Part shown: one piece after another, positions 1 through 7,981 of the stretch
How the letters are laid out: each line of letters begins with the position of its first letter
Position numbering within the stretch: position 1 is the first letter of the stretch
Source of the DNA: Bdellovibrionales bacterium
GTDB lineage: Bacteria; Bdellovibrionota; Bdellovibrionia; Bdellovibrionales; UBA1609
Assembly: GCA_013216195.1 (NCBI GenBank)
Contig: JABSOQ010000031.1
Span: forward strand, 1 to 32,333
Length of the DNA: 32,333 nucleotides
Direction: 5' to 3'
Notes under the pieces: generated by a model
The model's input: the letters and a program-made list of their open reading frames with translations, nothing else
What the model was told of the DNA's origin: nothing
Database searches by the model: none
Made by a program: the position numbers and the translations under genes

Positions 1-409
1 ACGCAGTTTCGCCAGGTTTAGCTTGATCAAGTGGCACTTGTGCAGGTGAAAACGAGTCAGGTACATGTGTGATTTCAGAGCTTGTTAAGCTGAAGCTTCC
101 TCGTCGCACATAGCTTTTGCACCTACCAAGAAGGCCCTCAGCAAGAAGGAGTTCGTGATTGTCTCTGCAAAAACTTAAGATCTCATCAGCAAAGCTTTTG
201 CCGTTGAGCTTCATATTCTGAAGATAAAAGTTAAGAGAGCCAACTGTGAGAAACCCTGCGTTCTTTATGGAGGCAGGGGAGCGTGAGGGGTTGTGATCAC
301 TAATGATAACGACCGAACTGCTTGGCGAGTTTTTCTTCAACCAATAGGCAATGGACAGGCCACTTAAGCCTCCTCCGACCACAATGTTTTGGTAGTGTTT
401 TTTCGTCAT
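1..409 (-). CDS. FAD-dependent oxidoreductase (DAO family), N-terminal part, cut by window edge
   Basis: The first 136 residues are visible and the frame stays open to base 1, so the gene is cut by the window edge and not broken. Close to the N-terminus is a dinucleotide-binding signature, IVVGGGLSGLSIAYWL (about residues 9-24), followed by a VVII strand. This is the Rossmann fold that binds the ADP part of FAD in D-amino acid oxidase-like enzymes (DadA, glycine/sarcosine oxidase relatives). A NAGFLT stretch near residues 50-55 fits the flavin-contact region of that family. The substrate cannot be told from this fragment; amine or amino-acid oxidation is the family default. The ATG overlaps the stop of the upstream GNAT gene as ATGA (406-409), so the two are probably translationally coupled. 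Confidence 0.75.
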   Translation of the reverse strand, partial: MTKKHYQNIVVGGGLSGLSIAYWLKKNSPSSSVVIISDHNPSRSPASIKNAGFLTVGSLNFYLQNMKLNGKSFADEILSFCRDNHELLLAEGLLGRCKSYVRRGSFSLTSSEITHVPDSFSPAQVPLDQAKPGETA

Positions 410-981
410 AACTTCAAAAACATTTCCGAGGCAGTGCAAAGGCAAGGATCATTCTGGCATTCATTACAATCGTAAGCATACTCCGACCAAAAGCCCTCGG
501 TTTCAGCAACTTTTTCGAACCCCAATCTACTTACGTATTGTGCCGAGGCGCCACCTGGAGATTGATTCCATGAGTGCGTTACCACGCCTTTTGCGCCCAT
601 AGAGCGCATGCCTGCGATCGCAAAGTTTGCCATGTCTTTACCAAGACCTTTTTTACGGTGGGCGGGGTGTACCATGCTTAATTTAAAGTAACCGACGTCT
701 TCTGGAGAGAACGGCCATAGCTCGGGTTGCGATTTTTTGAATGCAGACAGGTGAGACCACTGCCCTGGAGGGTAGGAGATTCTGGCTGCGCACAGACCAC
801 CGCCTTTAACAACGCAGAATGAAATGGGGTTGACGAGCTGAGCAATTTTTTCCCAATCATCCTCCACCCCAATTTGTAATAGGTAGTCACGGCCAAAAAC
901 CTCGTCACTGAGTAGGTTTAGGGGCGCTAAAAAGCTTTGATCGAGCGGGTAAAACTGGTACCCATTTTGATTCGTATGCAT
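406..981 (-). CDS. GNAT family N-acetyltransferase with C-terminal cysteine cluster
   Basis: The central part carries the acetyl-CoA-binding motif A of GNAT enzymes: a KLSMVHP strand, then RKKGLGK (R/Q-x-x-G-x-G) and a following helix, then THSWNQSPGG and a late YVSRLGFEKV motif. The target of acetylation is unknown. The last 20 residues hold four cysteines in a C-x2-C-x4-C-x-C pattern (C172, C175, C180, C182 counted from the chosen start), which could bind a metal. The frame is open up to an ATG at 1059, but that codon has no ribosome binding site. GGAGG at about 993-997 points to starts at GTG 984 or ATG 981, giving about 191 residues. The gene overlaps the downstream FAD oxidoreductase by 4 nt, suggesting a shared pathway or coupled expression. 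Confidence 0.75.
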   Translation of the reverse strand: MHTNQNGYQFYPLDQSFLAPLNLLSDEVFGRDYLLQIGVEDDWEKIAQLVNPISFCVVKGGGLCAARISYPPGQWSHLSAFKKSQPELWPFSPEDVGYFKLSMVHPAHRKKGLGKDMANFAIAGMRSMGAKGVVTHSWNQSPGGASAQYVSRLGFEKVAETEGFWSEYAYDCNECQNDPCLCTASEMFLKL

Positions 982-1067
982 CACATTCATGACCTCCAAT
1001 TGTAACCCGCAAAGGGTTGTATTCAATGGATTTCCGTGGTTTCTAAAGCCAGATCTCATATTGATCT

Positions 1068-1091
1068 ATATCGGCCTAATTGAGCCGATAT
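1068..1091. promoter_or_regulatory. Perfect inverted repeat upstream of hppD, candidate operator
   Basis: The arms ATATCGGC (1068-1075) and GCCGATAT (1084-1091) are perfect reverse complements separated by 8 nt. A second short pair, AGATC (1051-1055) and GATCT (1063-1067), abuts it. The site lies in the gap between the divergent GNAT gene and hppD. A weak candidate hppD promoter (TTGTGG 1112-1117, 17 nt, AATATT 1135-1140) would place the repeat about 55-80 nt upstream of transcription start. That position suits an activator, or a repressor acting on the divergent gene. The binding protein is unknown. Confidence 0.45.
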
Positions 1092-1171
1092 CTCACCAGA
1101 AGCTTTTAGGGTTGTGGCCTCCGCCTCTGGTAGCAATATTTTGAATAAAGACCACGAAATAGGAGAGAGCG

Positions 1172-2221
1172 ATGAGCAGTGCAGATGCGAATTGGGAAAA
1201 CACGGCCGGTTTAGATGGTATAGAATTTATCGAATATTCGGCTCCAGACCCTTCACAGTTGATTAGCCTTTTTGATCAGTTTGGCTTTAAAAAAGTAGGT
1301 GTGCACAAGTCGAAAAAAGTAACCCTTTTTCGTCAGGGAGACGTAAACTTCATCATTAATGAAGAGCCCGACACATTCGCCGCTGAATTTGCAAAAAAGC
1401 ATGGCCCTAGCATTTGTGCTGTTGGTCTTCGAGTTAAGAGCACCGACCACGCTATGAAACATACTCTCTCAAAAGGTGCGAGAGATCTCGGTATTGAGAA
1501 AGACCAAAAAAGTCATAGCTTCCCCGGTATCTACGGCATCGGAGACTCTGCTGTTTATTTTATCGATCGCTACCAAGACATGGCCAACTACAAAGAAGAT
1601 TTTGATTTTACTGATGACACTGATCAAGCGGGCTTGAAGGTTCAAACTGTGGATCATCTCACAAACAATGTTCCGCAAGGTGAGATGCAAAAGTGGTGTG
1701 ATTTCTATACTGACCTTTTCAACTTTCGTGAAGCCAAGTTTTTTGACATAAAAGGCGAAAAGACTGGTCTTGTTTCAAAGGTGATGAAGTCTCCTTGCGG
1801 TAAGATTATCATTCCAATCAACGAGCCGACTGATCAAAAATCTCAAATTCAAGAGTACTTAGATGAGTATGATGGGTCAGGCATTCAACACTTGGCTCTG
1901 TTGACCTCAGATATTGAGTTTTCAGTTAGTCAGTTCCGCGAGCGTGGTGTTAAATTTTTGGAAGTGCCAGATACCTATTATGAAATGGTGCCAGACAGGC
2001 TGCCGGGTGTTGAGGAGGATGTGTCGAATCTTCAAAAGCTCAAGATCTTGGTAGACGGAGACGAAGAGGGCTACCTTTTGCAGATCTTTTCTCAAAACAT
2101 CATCGGACCAATCTTTTTTGAAGTGATTCAACGAAAAGGTCACGATGGGTTTGGTGAAGGTAACTTCCAGGCTTTGTTTGATGCGATTGAGCGCGATCAA
2201 AAGCGCAGAGGATACTTATAA
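1172..2221 (+). CDS. hppD: 4-hydroxyphenylpyruvate dioxygenase
   Basis: This cytoplasmic, non-heme Fe(II) enzyme converts 4-hydroxyphenylpyruvate and O2 to homogentisate and CO2, the second step of tyrosine breakdown. The 349 residues match the usual bacterial length and consist of two vicinal-oxygen-chelate domains. The iron ligands expected for the family are present in the C-terminal domain: H162 (TVDHL), H240 (GIQHLAL) and E317 (FFEVIQRKG). The C-terminus has the typical GFGEGNF-xALF-xAIE region that closes the active site. The start is supported by AGGAGAG just upstream of the ATG. hmgA begins 17 nt after the stop, so the two almost certainly share a transcript. No other product fits as well. 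Confidence 0.97.
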   Translation: MSSADANWENTAGLDGIEFIEYSAPDPSQLISLFDQFGFKKVGVHKSKKVTLFRQGDVNFIINEEPDTFAAEFAKKHGPSICAVGLRVKSTDHAMKHTLSKGARDLGIEKDQKSHSFPGIYGIGDSAVYFIDRYQDMANYKEDFDFTDDTDQAGLKVQTVDHLTNNVPQGEMQKWCDFYTDLFNFREAKFFDIKGEKTGLVSKVMKSPCGKIIIPINEPTDQKSQIQEYLDEYDGSGIQHLALLTSDIEFSVSQFRERGVKFLEVPDTYYEMVPDRLPGVEEDVSNLQKLKILVDGDEEGYLLQIFSQNIIGPIFFEVIQRKGHDGFGEGNFQALFDAIERDQKRRGYL

Positions 2222-2238
2222 GTCTGACAGGAGGCTAG

Positions 2239-3345
2239 ATGCACCACTATACGCAGGGTAAGCCGACTAGGCAGGGTCACAAAGGCATTCCGGAAGGATG
2301 CTTTGAAGAAGAGCAAGGTCTAAAGGGCTTTTTTGGACCGGTGTCTCACCTAATAAAATCAAAGCCCAGTACCAGATGGACCGATATTGATGGTCCATTG
2401 AGGCCTCACATGTATGACTTGGTAAAGCTTGATAGGGCGGCAGGTTCTCAAAGACTGTTGCATAACAATGCTGTGGCCTTGCACATGAGCTTTATTGACG
2501 TTCTAGAGCCTCAGTCAGCTACTTCGATTAGAAATGCAGATGGAGACTTGCTATACTTCTGCCATAAGGGCAATGGAGAGGTGTTTACTGAGTATGGGCG
2601 TTTGCAATACTCCCCAGGTCAGTATGTTGTGGTGCCGAGATCTTTACACCATACTTTCTTTCCCGCAGAGAAGAGTGAGTTCTTTGTTGTTGAAAACCTA
2701 CAGAGTCATTTTGAAGAGCCAGAGAGAGGGCTTGTCGGGCGTCACGCCATCTACGACCCAAATGCTTTACAGAAGCCTGAACTTGAAGCTCAGCATGCGC
2801 GTTTGAAGGAGCTTGGCATTGAAATCAAAGAAATTGCAGTCAAGAGGCTAGGCGAAACCACTCGCTTTAGCTACGACTCTTGTGTCTACTCAGATGTCGT
2901 GGGTTGGAAGGGTGATCTATACCCTTTCACTTTACATATGGATCACATGATGCCTCTAATGAGTCACCGGGCGCATTTGCCTCCGAGTGCTCACACTACA
3001 TTTGTGGCCCGTGATTTCGTAGTTTGCACTTTTTTGCCCAGACCGCTTGAAAAAGATGATGATGCGCTAAAGGTACCTTTCTATCACCAAAACATTGATT
3101 ACGACGAGGTGCTGTTTTACCACGACGGTGATTTTTTCAGCCGGGACAATCTACATGCTGGCATGATGAGCTTTCACCCACAGGGTTTTCCGCATGGTCC
3201 CCACCCAAAAGCTGTAAAGTCAGTAGGTGGTAAAACAGAGACCAGTGAGTACGCAGTCATGGTTGACTCACGCTGGCCTCTGCATGTTGACGCCGGAGTG
3301 GAGCAAACAGAACTCAAACAGTATTGGAAGTCTTGGCAGGGCTAG
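2239..3345 (+). CDS. hmgA: Homogentisate 1,2-dioxygenase
   Basis: The enzyme opens the ring of homogentisate to give maleylacetoacetate, directly using the product of the preceding hppD. The iron ligands can be placed by motif: H283 (PFYHQN), E290 (DYDEVLFY) and H319 (FPHGPHP). At 368 residues it is shorter than the roughly 430-445 residue human/Pseudomonas type and belongs to the compact bacterial form. The N-terminal half is a cupin-like beta domain (VSF/PGQYVVVPRSLHHTF region, about residues 105-150). GGAGG precedes the ATG at good spacing. Maleylacetoacetate isomerase and fumarylacetoacetase are not in the window, so the pathway must be completed elsewhere. The next gene, 55 nt downstream, is ribD. 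Confidence 0.95.
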   Translation: MHHYTQGKPTRQGHKGIPEGCFEEEQGLKGFFGPVSHLIKSKPSTRWTDIDGPLRPHMYDLVKLDRAAGSQRLLHNNAVALHMSFIDVLEPQSATSIRNADGDLLYFCHKGNGEVFTEYGRLQYSPGQYVVVPRSLHHTFFPAEKSEFFVVENLQSHFEEPERGLVGRHAIYDPNALQKPELEAQHARLKELGIEIKEIAVKRLGETTRFSYDSCVYSDVVGWKGDLYPFTLHMDHMMPLMSHRAHLPPSAHTTFVARDFVVCTFLPRPLEKDDDALKVPFYHQNIDYDEVLFYHDGDFFSRDNLHAGMMSFHPQGFPHGPHPKAVKSVGGKTETSEYAVMVDSRWPLHVDAGVEQTELKQYWKSWQG

Positions 3346-3400
3346 TGACTGTGTCGGAGCCCCGCTTTCAGTTGTCGACCAAGGTGTGTAGTGTGAGAAG

Positions 3401-4516
3401 ATGCAGATTCTAACCGATAAAGAAGCGATGGCTTGGGCCATCCTCGAGGCCAAAAAGGGCCGGGGTTGGGTTGCGCCTAACCCGGTTGTGGGCTGCTGTA
3501 TTCTAGACTCGAGCAATAGATTTTTATCCGTGGGTGCCCATTTAAAGTTTGGTGAGCAGCATGCTGAAACCAATGCTTTGAGCAAAATTCATGATAAGAG
3601 GCTTCTTAAGGGAGCTAAGGTATTTGTGACTCTTGAACCATGTGCTCATGTGGGCAATCAACCTTCTTGCGCCCACACTTTAAGTCAGTACGATTTGGGA
3701 AAAGTGGTGTATTTGGTAAAAGACCCCAACCCTAAAGCTCAAGGTGGTGCGGAGGTACTTAAGCAGGCCGGTATTGTCGTTGAGCACATGAGAGAGCTTG
3801 AAGATGAGGGCCGAGTATTGGCTGAGGTCTTTTTGTGTAATCAAATCGAGTCGCGTTGTTTGTTTCATCTCAAGGTGGCGTCGAGTCTTGATGGACTTGT
3901 TGCAAATGCCTCGGGTGAAAGCCAGTGGATCACTAACGAAGAGTCTCGGGCTCATGTGCAGGTCATGCGCGGTGAGCATGATGCTGTGCTGGTAGGTCGC
4001 GCTACCTTCGAGCAAGACTCTCCAAGGCTTAACTCTCGTGATGTTAGGTTCTCTGGTCGCTCGAATTGGGCGATCGTGCTAGACCCGAAAGCCAAGTTAA
4101 GAGACCAGTTGGTCGATTCGTCATTGACCTCAGTCAGGCCTGAGTCAAAGGTAGTTTGGGTCACATCATCGAGCTGTCAGGCAAAGGCACCCGGATCAAT
4201 AAACCATGTTCAGGTGCCAGAGATGCCTGGTGGTGAGCTGAGTCTTTTAGAGCTTGGCAAAAAACTGTTTCAACTTGGGATTTGCTCAGTAATGGTTGAG
4301 GGAGGGGCAAAAACCTTTGCTGCTTTTTTTAGCCAAAGCATGTGTGATCGCCTTTCTGTTTTTCAATCTGCCAGTTTGATTGGTTCGAAGAACTCGCCGT
4401 CTTGGTCGTCTGCTTTTGAAACGCGAGATCTTAAGGCCAGACCTACCTTGCGCCATCTTGAAACGACTATGTTTAGAGATGATATTTTTGTCTCTGGAAT
4501 CATCCGTAATTTCTGA
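3401..4516 (+). CDS. ribD: Bifunctional riboflavin biosynthesis deaminase/reductase
   Basis: RibD carries out the second and third steps from the GTP-derived pyrimidine towards riboflavin: zinc-dependent deamination by the N-terminal domain and NADPH-dependent ribosyl reduction by the C-terminal domain. The deaminase motifs are H54-A-E56 and the C81/C90 pair in PCAHVGNQPSC, so the zinc ligands and catalytic Glu are intact. The usual GRTPPC stretch reads GNQPSC here. The reductase domain (about 150-371) starts with a K-x-ASSLDG motif and contains VEGGAKTFAAF near the end. The ribosome binding site is weak (GTGAGAAG). It follows hmgA by 55 nt on the same strand and may be read from the hppD transcript, an unusual partner. 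No other rib gene is nearby. Confidence 0.93.
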   Translation: MQILTDKEAMAWAILEAKKGRGWVAPNPVVGCCILDSSNRFLSVGAHLKFGEQHAETNALSKIHDKRLLKGAKVFVTLEPCAHVGNQPSCAHTLSQYDLGKVVYLVKDPNPKAQGGAEVLKQAGIVVEHMRELEDEGRVLAEVFLCNQIESRCLFHLKVASSLDGLVANASGESQWITNEESRAHVQVMRGEHDAVLVGRATFEQDSPRLNSRDVRFSGRSNWAIVLDPKAKLRDQLVDSSLTSVRPESKVVWVTSSSCQAKAPGSINHVQVPEMPGGELSLLELGKKLFQLGICSVMVEGGAKTFAAFFSQSMCDRLSVFQSASLIGSKNSPSWSSAFETRDLKARPTLRHLETTMFRDDIFVSGIIRNF

Positions 4517-4598
4517 AATGTTGTTAAATCTTTTAGCTGGGTTCCGATAAAGACTATGTAAACCTGTGTGTTTTCTACTATCAACAGAGAGATGGTGT

Positions 4599-5504
4599 AT
4601 GGGAGCTAAAGTCTTAGCTGATGACAGAATCGCAGAACTTTGCGAGACAATTGATGAGAGATGGCGCGAGAAGATCATGATCTATGACAAGCAGCCTGAT
4701 CGCAGCAAGCCTTATTGCATTGGTGCAAACATTTGTCTAACTGAAGAGAACGATCCTCAAGATGTTTTAGATAGTGCAGTCAATCAGCAGATAGACAACA
4801 TGGTTCAAAAGGGTTCACCTGATTTACAAAATGAAGTGAAAACTTCAGCGATGATGGTTGTAGAGCCAATGAACTTCATCAACTTTCCGGTTTCGGCCAT
4901 TTTGGCCCCAAACAATGCCTGTAAAGATCAAGAGGCAGAACTCGCCGGCTTCAGATACGAATTCTCAAAAGCTACTGAGAAAGTGGATTGCCTGACGAAG
5001 TTTAGAGAGTTTTTGAGCCAGCACACGAAATCCGCTAACCATATGTCAGAGCTGGTGAGCGCTGCTGATGAGCTGTTTACAAATGCAGTGTTCAATGCTC
5101 CTTTTGTTAGTCTTGAAACAAATGAAAACCCTGGAAAAGACAGGGCTGATAATACGATTGAAATGGGCTCGAACTTTAAAGGAGTTCTATTCGCAGGTGT
5201 TCATAATGATCGCCTTGTGGTCGGCTGCAAGGACCCTTTTGGGACCCTGCAGTTGAAGCCTCTACTGACCAAGATTCAAAACTGCTACAGAGACGGTGTG
5301 GCAGAGTCAATGAATCTTGGACCCGGTGGAGCCGGTATTGGGAGTTTTCTCGTATTTAACACTGGTAGCAGTTACTACGTTGCCATTGTCAAAGGCGAGG
5401 CTACAGTGGTGAGTATTTCTGTTCCAATTAACATAAGTGCCAGAAAACGCAGTCAATTGCCAAAGAACCTACACTTCTTTGAGATTGAGCAGGGGGAAGC
5501 ATGA
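4599..5504 (+). CDS. RsbW-like GHKL ATPase, probable anti-sigma/partner-switch kinase
   Basis: The C-terminal half (about 140-301) shows the boxes of the GHKL ATPase fold used by RsbW/SpoIIAB serine kinases: an N box with E158-L-x-x-N162 (ADELFTNAVFN), a G1-like KDPFG (211-215) and a G2 loop GPGGAGIGSF (241-250). The first ~130 residues match nothing I recognise. RsbW-type proteins bind a sigma factor or another partner and phosphorylate a STAS antagonist; a STAS protein is encoded immediately downstream, with a 4-nt ATGA overlap (5501-5504), so a direct pair is likely. The GTG at 4566 extends the frame by 11 residues but lacks a binding site; AGAGAG before the ATG at 4599 supports that start. 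No sigma factor gene is present in the window, so the partner is unknown. Confidence 0.7.
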   Translation: MGAKVLADDRIAELCETIDERWREKIMIYDKQPDRSKPYCIGANICLTEENDPQDVLDSAVNQQIDNMVQKGSPDLQNEVKTSAMMVVEPMNFINFPVSAILAPNNACKDQEAELAGFRYEFSKATEKVDCLTKFREFLSQHTKSANHMSELVSAADELFTNAVFNAPFVSLETNENPGKDRADNTIEMGSNFKGVLFAGVHNDRLVVGCKDPFGTLQLKPLLTKIQNCYRDGVAESMNLGPGGAGIGSFLVFNTGSSYYVAIVKGEATVVSISVPINISARKRSQLPKNLHFFEIEQGEA

Positions 5505-5977
5505 GCGAGTTTAAAGTTTCAAAAAATCAAGAGGGCGAAGCGGTTACATTTGTCTTCGAGGGTAGTATCGATGAAGATGCTGTGTTCAGTGGACTTGAAG
5601 CTGCCGGCGCTCAAAGTGTGAGCCTTGATCTCGACAACGTGAAGTCAATCAACTCTTGCGGTATTCGCGAGTGGATCAAGTGGGTTAAGACAATTCCAGG
5701 AGAATCAAAAATCACTTACAAGAAGTGCCCTAAAGTCATCGTTGATCAGATCAATATGGTTGCGGGATTCTTGCCTGATAATGCAAAGGTAGAGAGCTTT
5801 TATGTTCCTTACTTTAGTGAAGATTCAGGTAATGAAAAAATGGTACTTTTCGAAGAGGGAAAAGATTTTAACGGCGGCGAAGTCACGGCTCCTGATGAGT
5901 TTACAGACGAGGAGACTGGTGATGAGATGGAAATGGATGTCATCGAGTCAAAATATTTTAAATTTTTGAACAAGTAA
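5501..5977 (+). CDS. STAS-domain protein with acidic C-terminal extension
   Basis: Residues 1-100 form a STAS (anti-anti-sigma) domain. A beta strand SLDLDNVKSI leads into N51-S52-C53-G54-I-R-E-W, which stands where classical antagonists have D-S-[ST]-G and the phosphorylated serine. One serine (S52) remains, while the second position is Cys. Residues about 105-158 are a short acidic extension with the pattern PYFSEDSGNEKMVLF, then FTDEETGDEM, then SKYFKFL. In proteins of this type I would expect two C-x2-C pairs of a zinc ribbon there; here those positions are S, S, T and T/G, so the ribbon appears to have lost its metal. It overlaps the upstream ATPase gene by 4 nt and lies 16 nt before the kinase gene. 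It is probably the antagonist switched by the ATPase. Confidence 0.7.
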   Translation: MSEFKVSKNQEGEAVTFVFEGSIDEDAVFSGLEAAGAQSVSLDLDNVKSINSCGIREWIKWVKTIPGESKITYKKCPKVIVDQINMVAGFLPDNAKVESFYVPYFSEDSGNEKMVLFEEGKDFNGGEVTAPDEFTDEETGDEMEMDVIESKYFKFLNK

Positions 5978-5993
5978 GACAACTAAGGATGAC

Positions 5994-7961
5994 ATGGACT
6001 ATAGCTTCTTTGACTCCTTGATCGATGGTGTCTTTGTAATCGATCAAGAGAAAAACATTGTCTATTGCAACGATGCTGCTGCGACTCTTGCTCACTCTTC
6101 GGTAAGAAGGTTGACCAAATCGCAATCCGTTAAAGTCTATGATGTCATCAACGTATCGCAGGCCGACTACTTTGTTACCAAAGAGGGCACAAACGGGCAA
6201 GATTCACCCGCTCCAGTTCAAGAGATGGATATGATGGTGTTGAAAGATGACTCTTCATTGAAGGTTCAACTTTCGATTCAGCCATTTCAAGACCCTAAGG
6301 GCAACCCGAGATGGACGGTCATGATCCACGATGTGACCTTAGAAGAAAGACTCCATACCAAATACCAAGGTGAACTTGAGCAAAAGGAAGACATGATTGC
6401 CGAGCTCAAAGATGCCAGAGAGCAGCTTGAGCAATATTCAAAAAATTTGGAGCAGATGGTTGAGGAGAGAACCAAGCAGGTCAAAAAGGCCAACAAGATG
6501 TTGCAAGCGATTATGAATAGCTTGGGGCAAGGTTTCTTGGTTTTCGACTCAACTGGTATGTGTGGCGATATCTACACTGAGGCTTGTAAGGAAGTCTTAG
6601 AGTCTACGCCTAAGGATCAAAATATTGCAGATGTCTTAGGTCTCAAAGAGGGTGAGAAAGAGCAGTTTCAGCAATGGCAGACAGCTACCTTCTCACAGGC
6701 TTTGCCCTTCGATTCAATGAAAGAGCTTGCACCAAAAGAGTACCATCACTCAGAAGCTGATCGATTTATCACTTTAGATTACTTTCCAATTTTTACTGAA
6801 GATGATCAGCTAGAAAACGTAGTTTTGGTTGCGACAGACAAGACTGTTGAACACCAGGCTGCGATTGCACTCGAGAAAGAGCAAGAGTTTGTGAAAATGG
6901 TTACGAAACTGATTCGCAATAAGAATCAATTCTCAGAGTTTCTTGGTGCGACCAAAGAGAACATCTTTGCCATTCAGGGCATTCTTCAAAAAAGTAGTGG
7001 TGACCTTGACCCAGACTTTTTGTTTCGCGCCCTTCATACCCTTGAGGGAGAAGCTGCTGCATTTCATGCTTGGAAGATTAGGCAGCGCTCGCGAGAGTTT
7101 CAAACCTTGCTCGAGCCTATTCGTCGCGATGAACGCCCTCCGTCTTCAGAAGAGCTCAGCGAGATGCTCGAATCTTGCGGGACTTTAAGGTCTTCGTATT
7201 ACGAGTTTATAAAAGACAACCAGGACATCTTTGATCTGGTTTCACTGGGTGACGAGAGAAAGATTGAGCTTTCGGCCAAAGACTTGTTGTCGTTTGCGAA
7301 TTCACTCACAGCAGCTGGCGTTCACCATGAGATTGTCGAAGATTTTAAAGCCGAGTTTATCTTTCAAGACGTTCCGTCTCTTTTGCATCACTACAATGAT
7401 GCCGTTCAGCAGGTCGCTGAGCGCCAAGAGAAGAAGGTCAAGCCGATCATGTTTGAAAACTCAGGTGTAAGAGTTCTACCTGAGCCTTATCAGAAGGTAG
7501 TTGCCAGCCTAGTGCATGTCTTCAGAAACTCAGTTGATCACGGAATCGAAAGCCCCAGTGAGAGAGCCGCCGCAGGTAAAGATGAGTTTGGGCACATCAC
7601 GGTGTCTTCAAGTTTTGTTGAACAAGGCGGTCAGAGGCGGGTGCATGTTGTGATTCGCGATGATGGCAAAGGCATCGACATTGACAAGCTCAGAGATAAG
7701 ATAACCGGCGACAAAGGTCCTGAATTTGCGGCTGGTTTAACAGATAATCAAATAATGCTCTCGATCTTCGAGGCAGGCTTTTCTAGTCGAGATCAGGTAG
7801 GCGAGTTTTCAGGCCGAGGTGTAGGTATGGACGCCGTTAAAGCTGCTGTTGAAGATCTTGGCGGTGTGGTTCGGGTTGACTCAACTTTGGGCAAAGAAAC
7901 AATTATTACGATTGATCTTCCAGACTTATCACGAGAAACTGCTAGTATCGTAGCTGCGTAA
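5994..7961 (+). CDS. PAS/HPt/CheA-like sensor histidine kinase
   Basis: This cytoplasmic protein has no membrane segment. The order is PAS domain (about 1-118), coiled coil (about 120-170, rich in E/K/Q), second PAS-like domain (about 172-290), HPt-like helical domain with candidate phosphorylation site H348 (ALHTLEGEAAAF), linker/dimerisation region, and a CheA-type ATPase domain. The ATPase boxes are clear: N512 (HVFRNSVDHGIE), DDGKG 556-560 and GRGVGMD 607-613. The HPt motif is normally H-x-L-K-G, and the lysine is Glu here. There is no CheW-like domain at the end, so it probably does not dock to chemoreceptors. AAGGA precedes the ATG. A CheY-like receiver follows after 20 nt and is the likely phosphate acceptor. 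Confidence 0.85.
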   Translation: MDYSFFDSLIDGVFVIDQEKNIVYCNDAAATLAHSSVRRLTKSQSVKVYDVINVSQADYFVTKEGTNGQDSPAPVQEMDMMVLKDDSSLKVQLSIQPFQDPKGNPRWTVMIHDVTLEERLHTKYQGELEQKEDMIAELKDAREQLEQYSKNLEQMVEERTKQVKKANKMLQAIMNSLGQGFLVFDSTGMCGDIYTEACKEVLESTPKDQNIADVLGLKEGEKEQFQQWQTATFSQALPFDSMKELAPKEYHHSEADRFITLDYFPIFTEDDQLENVVLVATDKTVEHQAAIALEKEQEFVKMVTKLIRNKNQFSEFLGATKENIFAIQGILQKSSGDLDPDFLFRALHTLEGEAAAFHAWKIRQRSREFQTLLEPIRRDERPPSSEELSEMLESCGTLRSSYYEFIKDNQDIFDLVSLGDERKIELSAKDLLSFANSLTAAGVHHEIVEDFKAEFIFQDVPSLLHHYNDAVQQVAERQEKKVKPIMFENSGVRVLPEPYQKVVASLVHVFRNSVDHGIESPSERAAAGKDEFGHITVSSSFVEQGGQRRVHVVIRDDGKGIDIDKLRDKITGDKGPEFAAGLTDNQIMLSIFEAGFSSRDQVGEFSGRGVGMDAVKAAVEDLGGVVRVDSTLGKETIITIDLPDLSRETASIVAA

Positions 7962-7981
7962 TTCTGCTAGTAGGGGATTTC

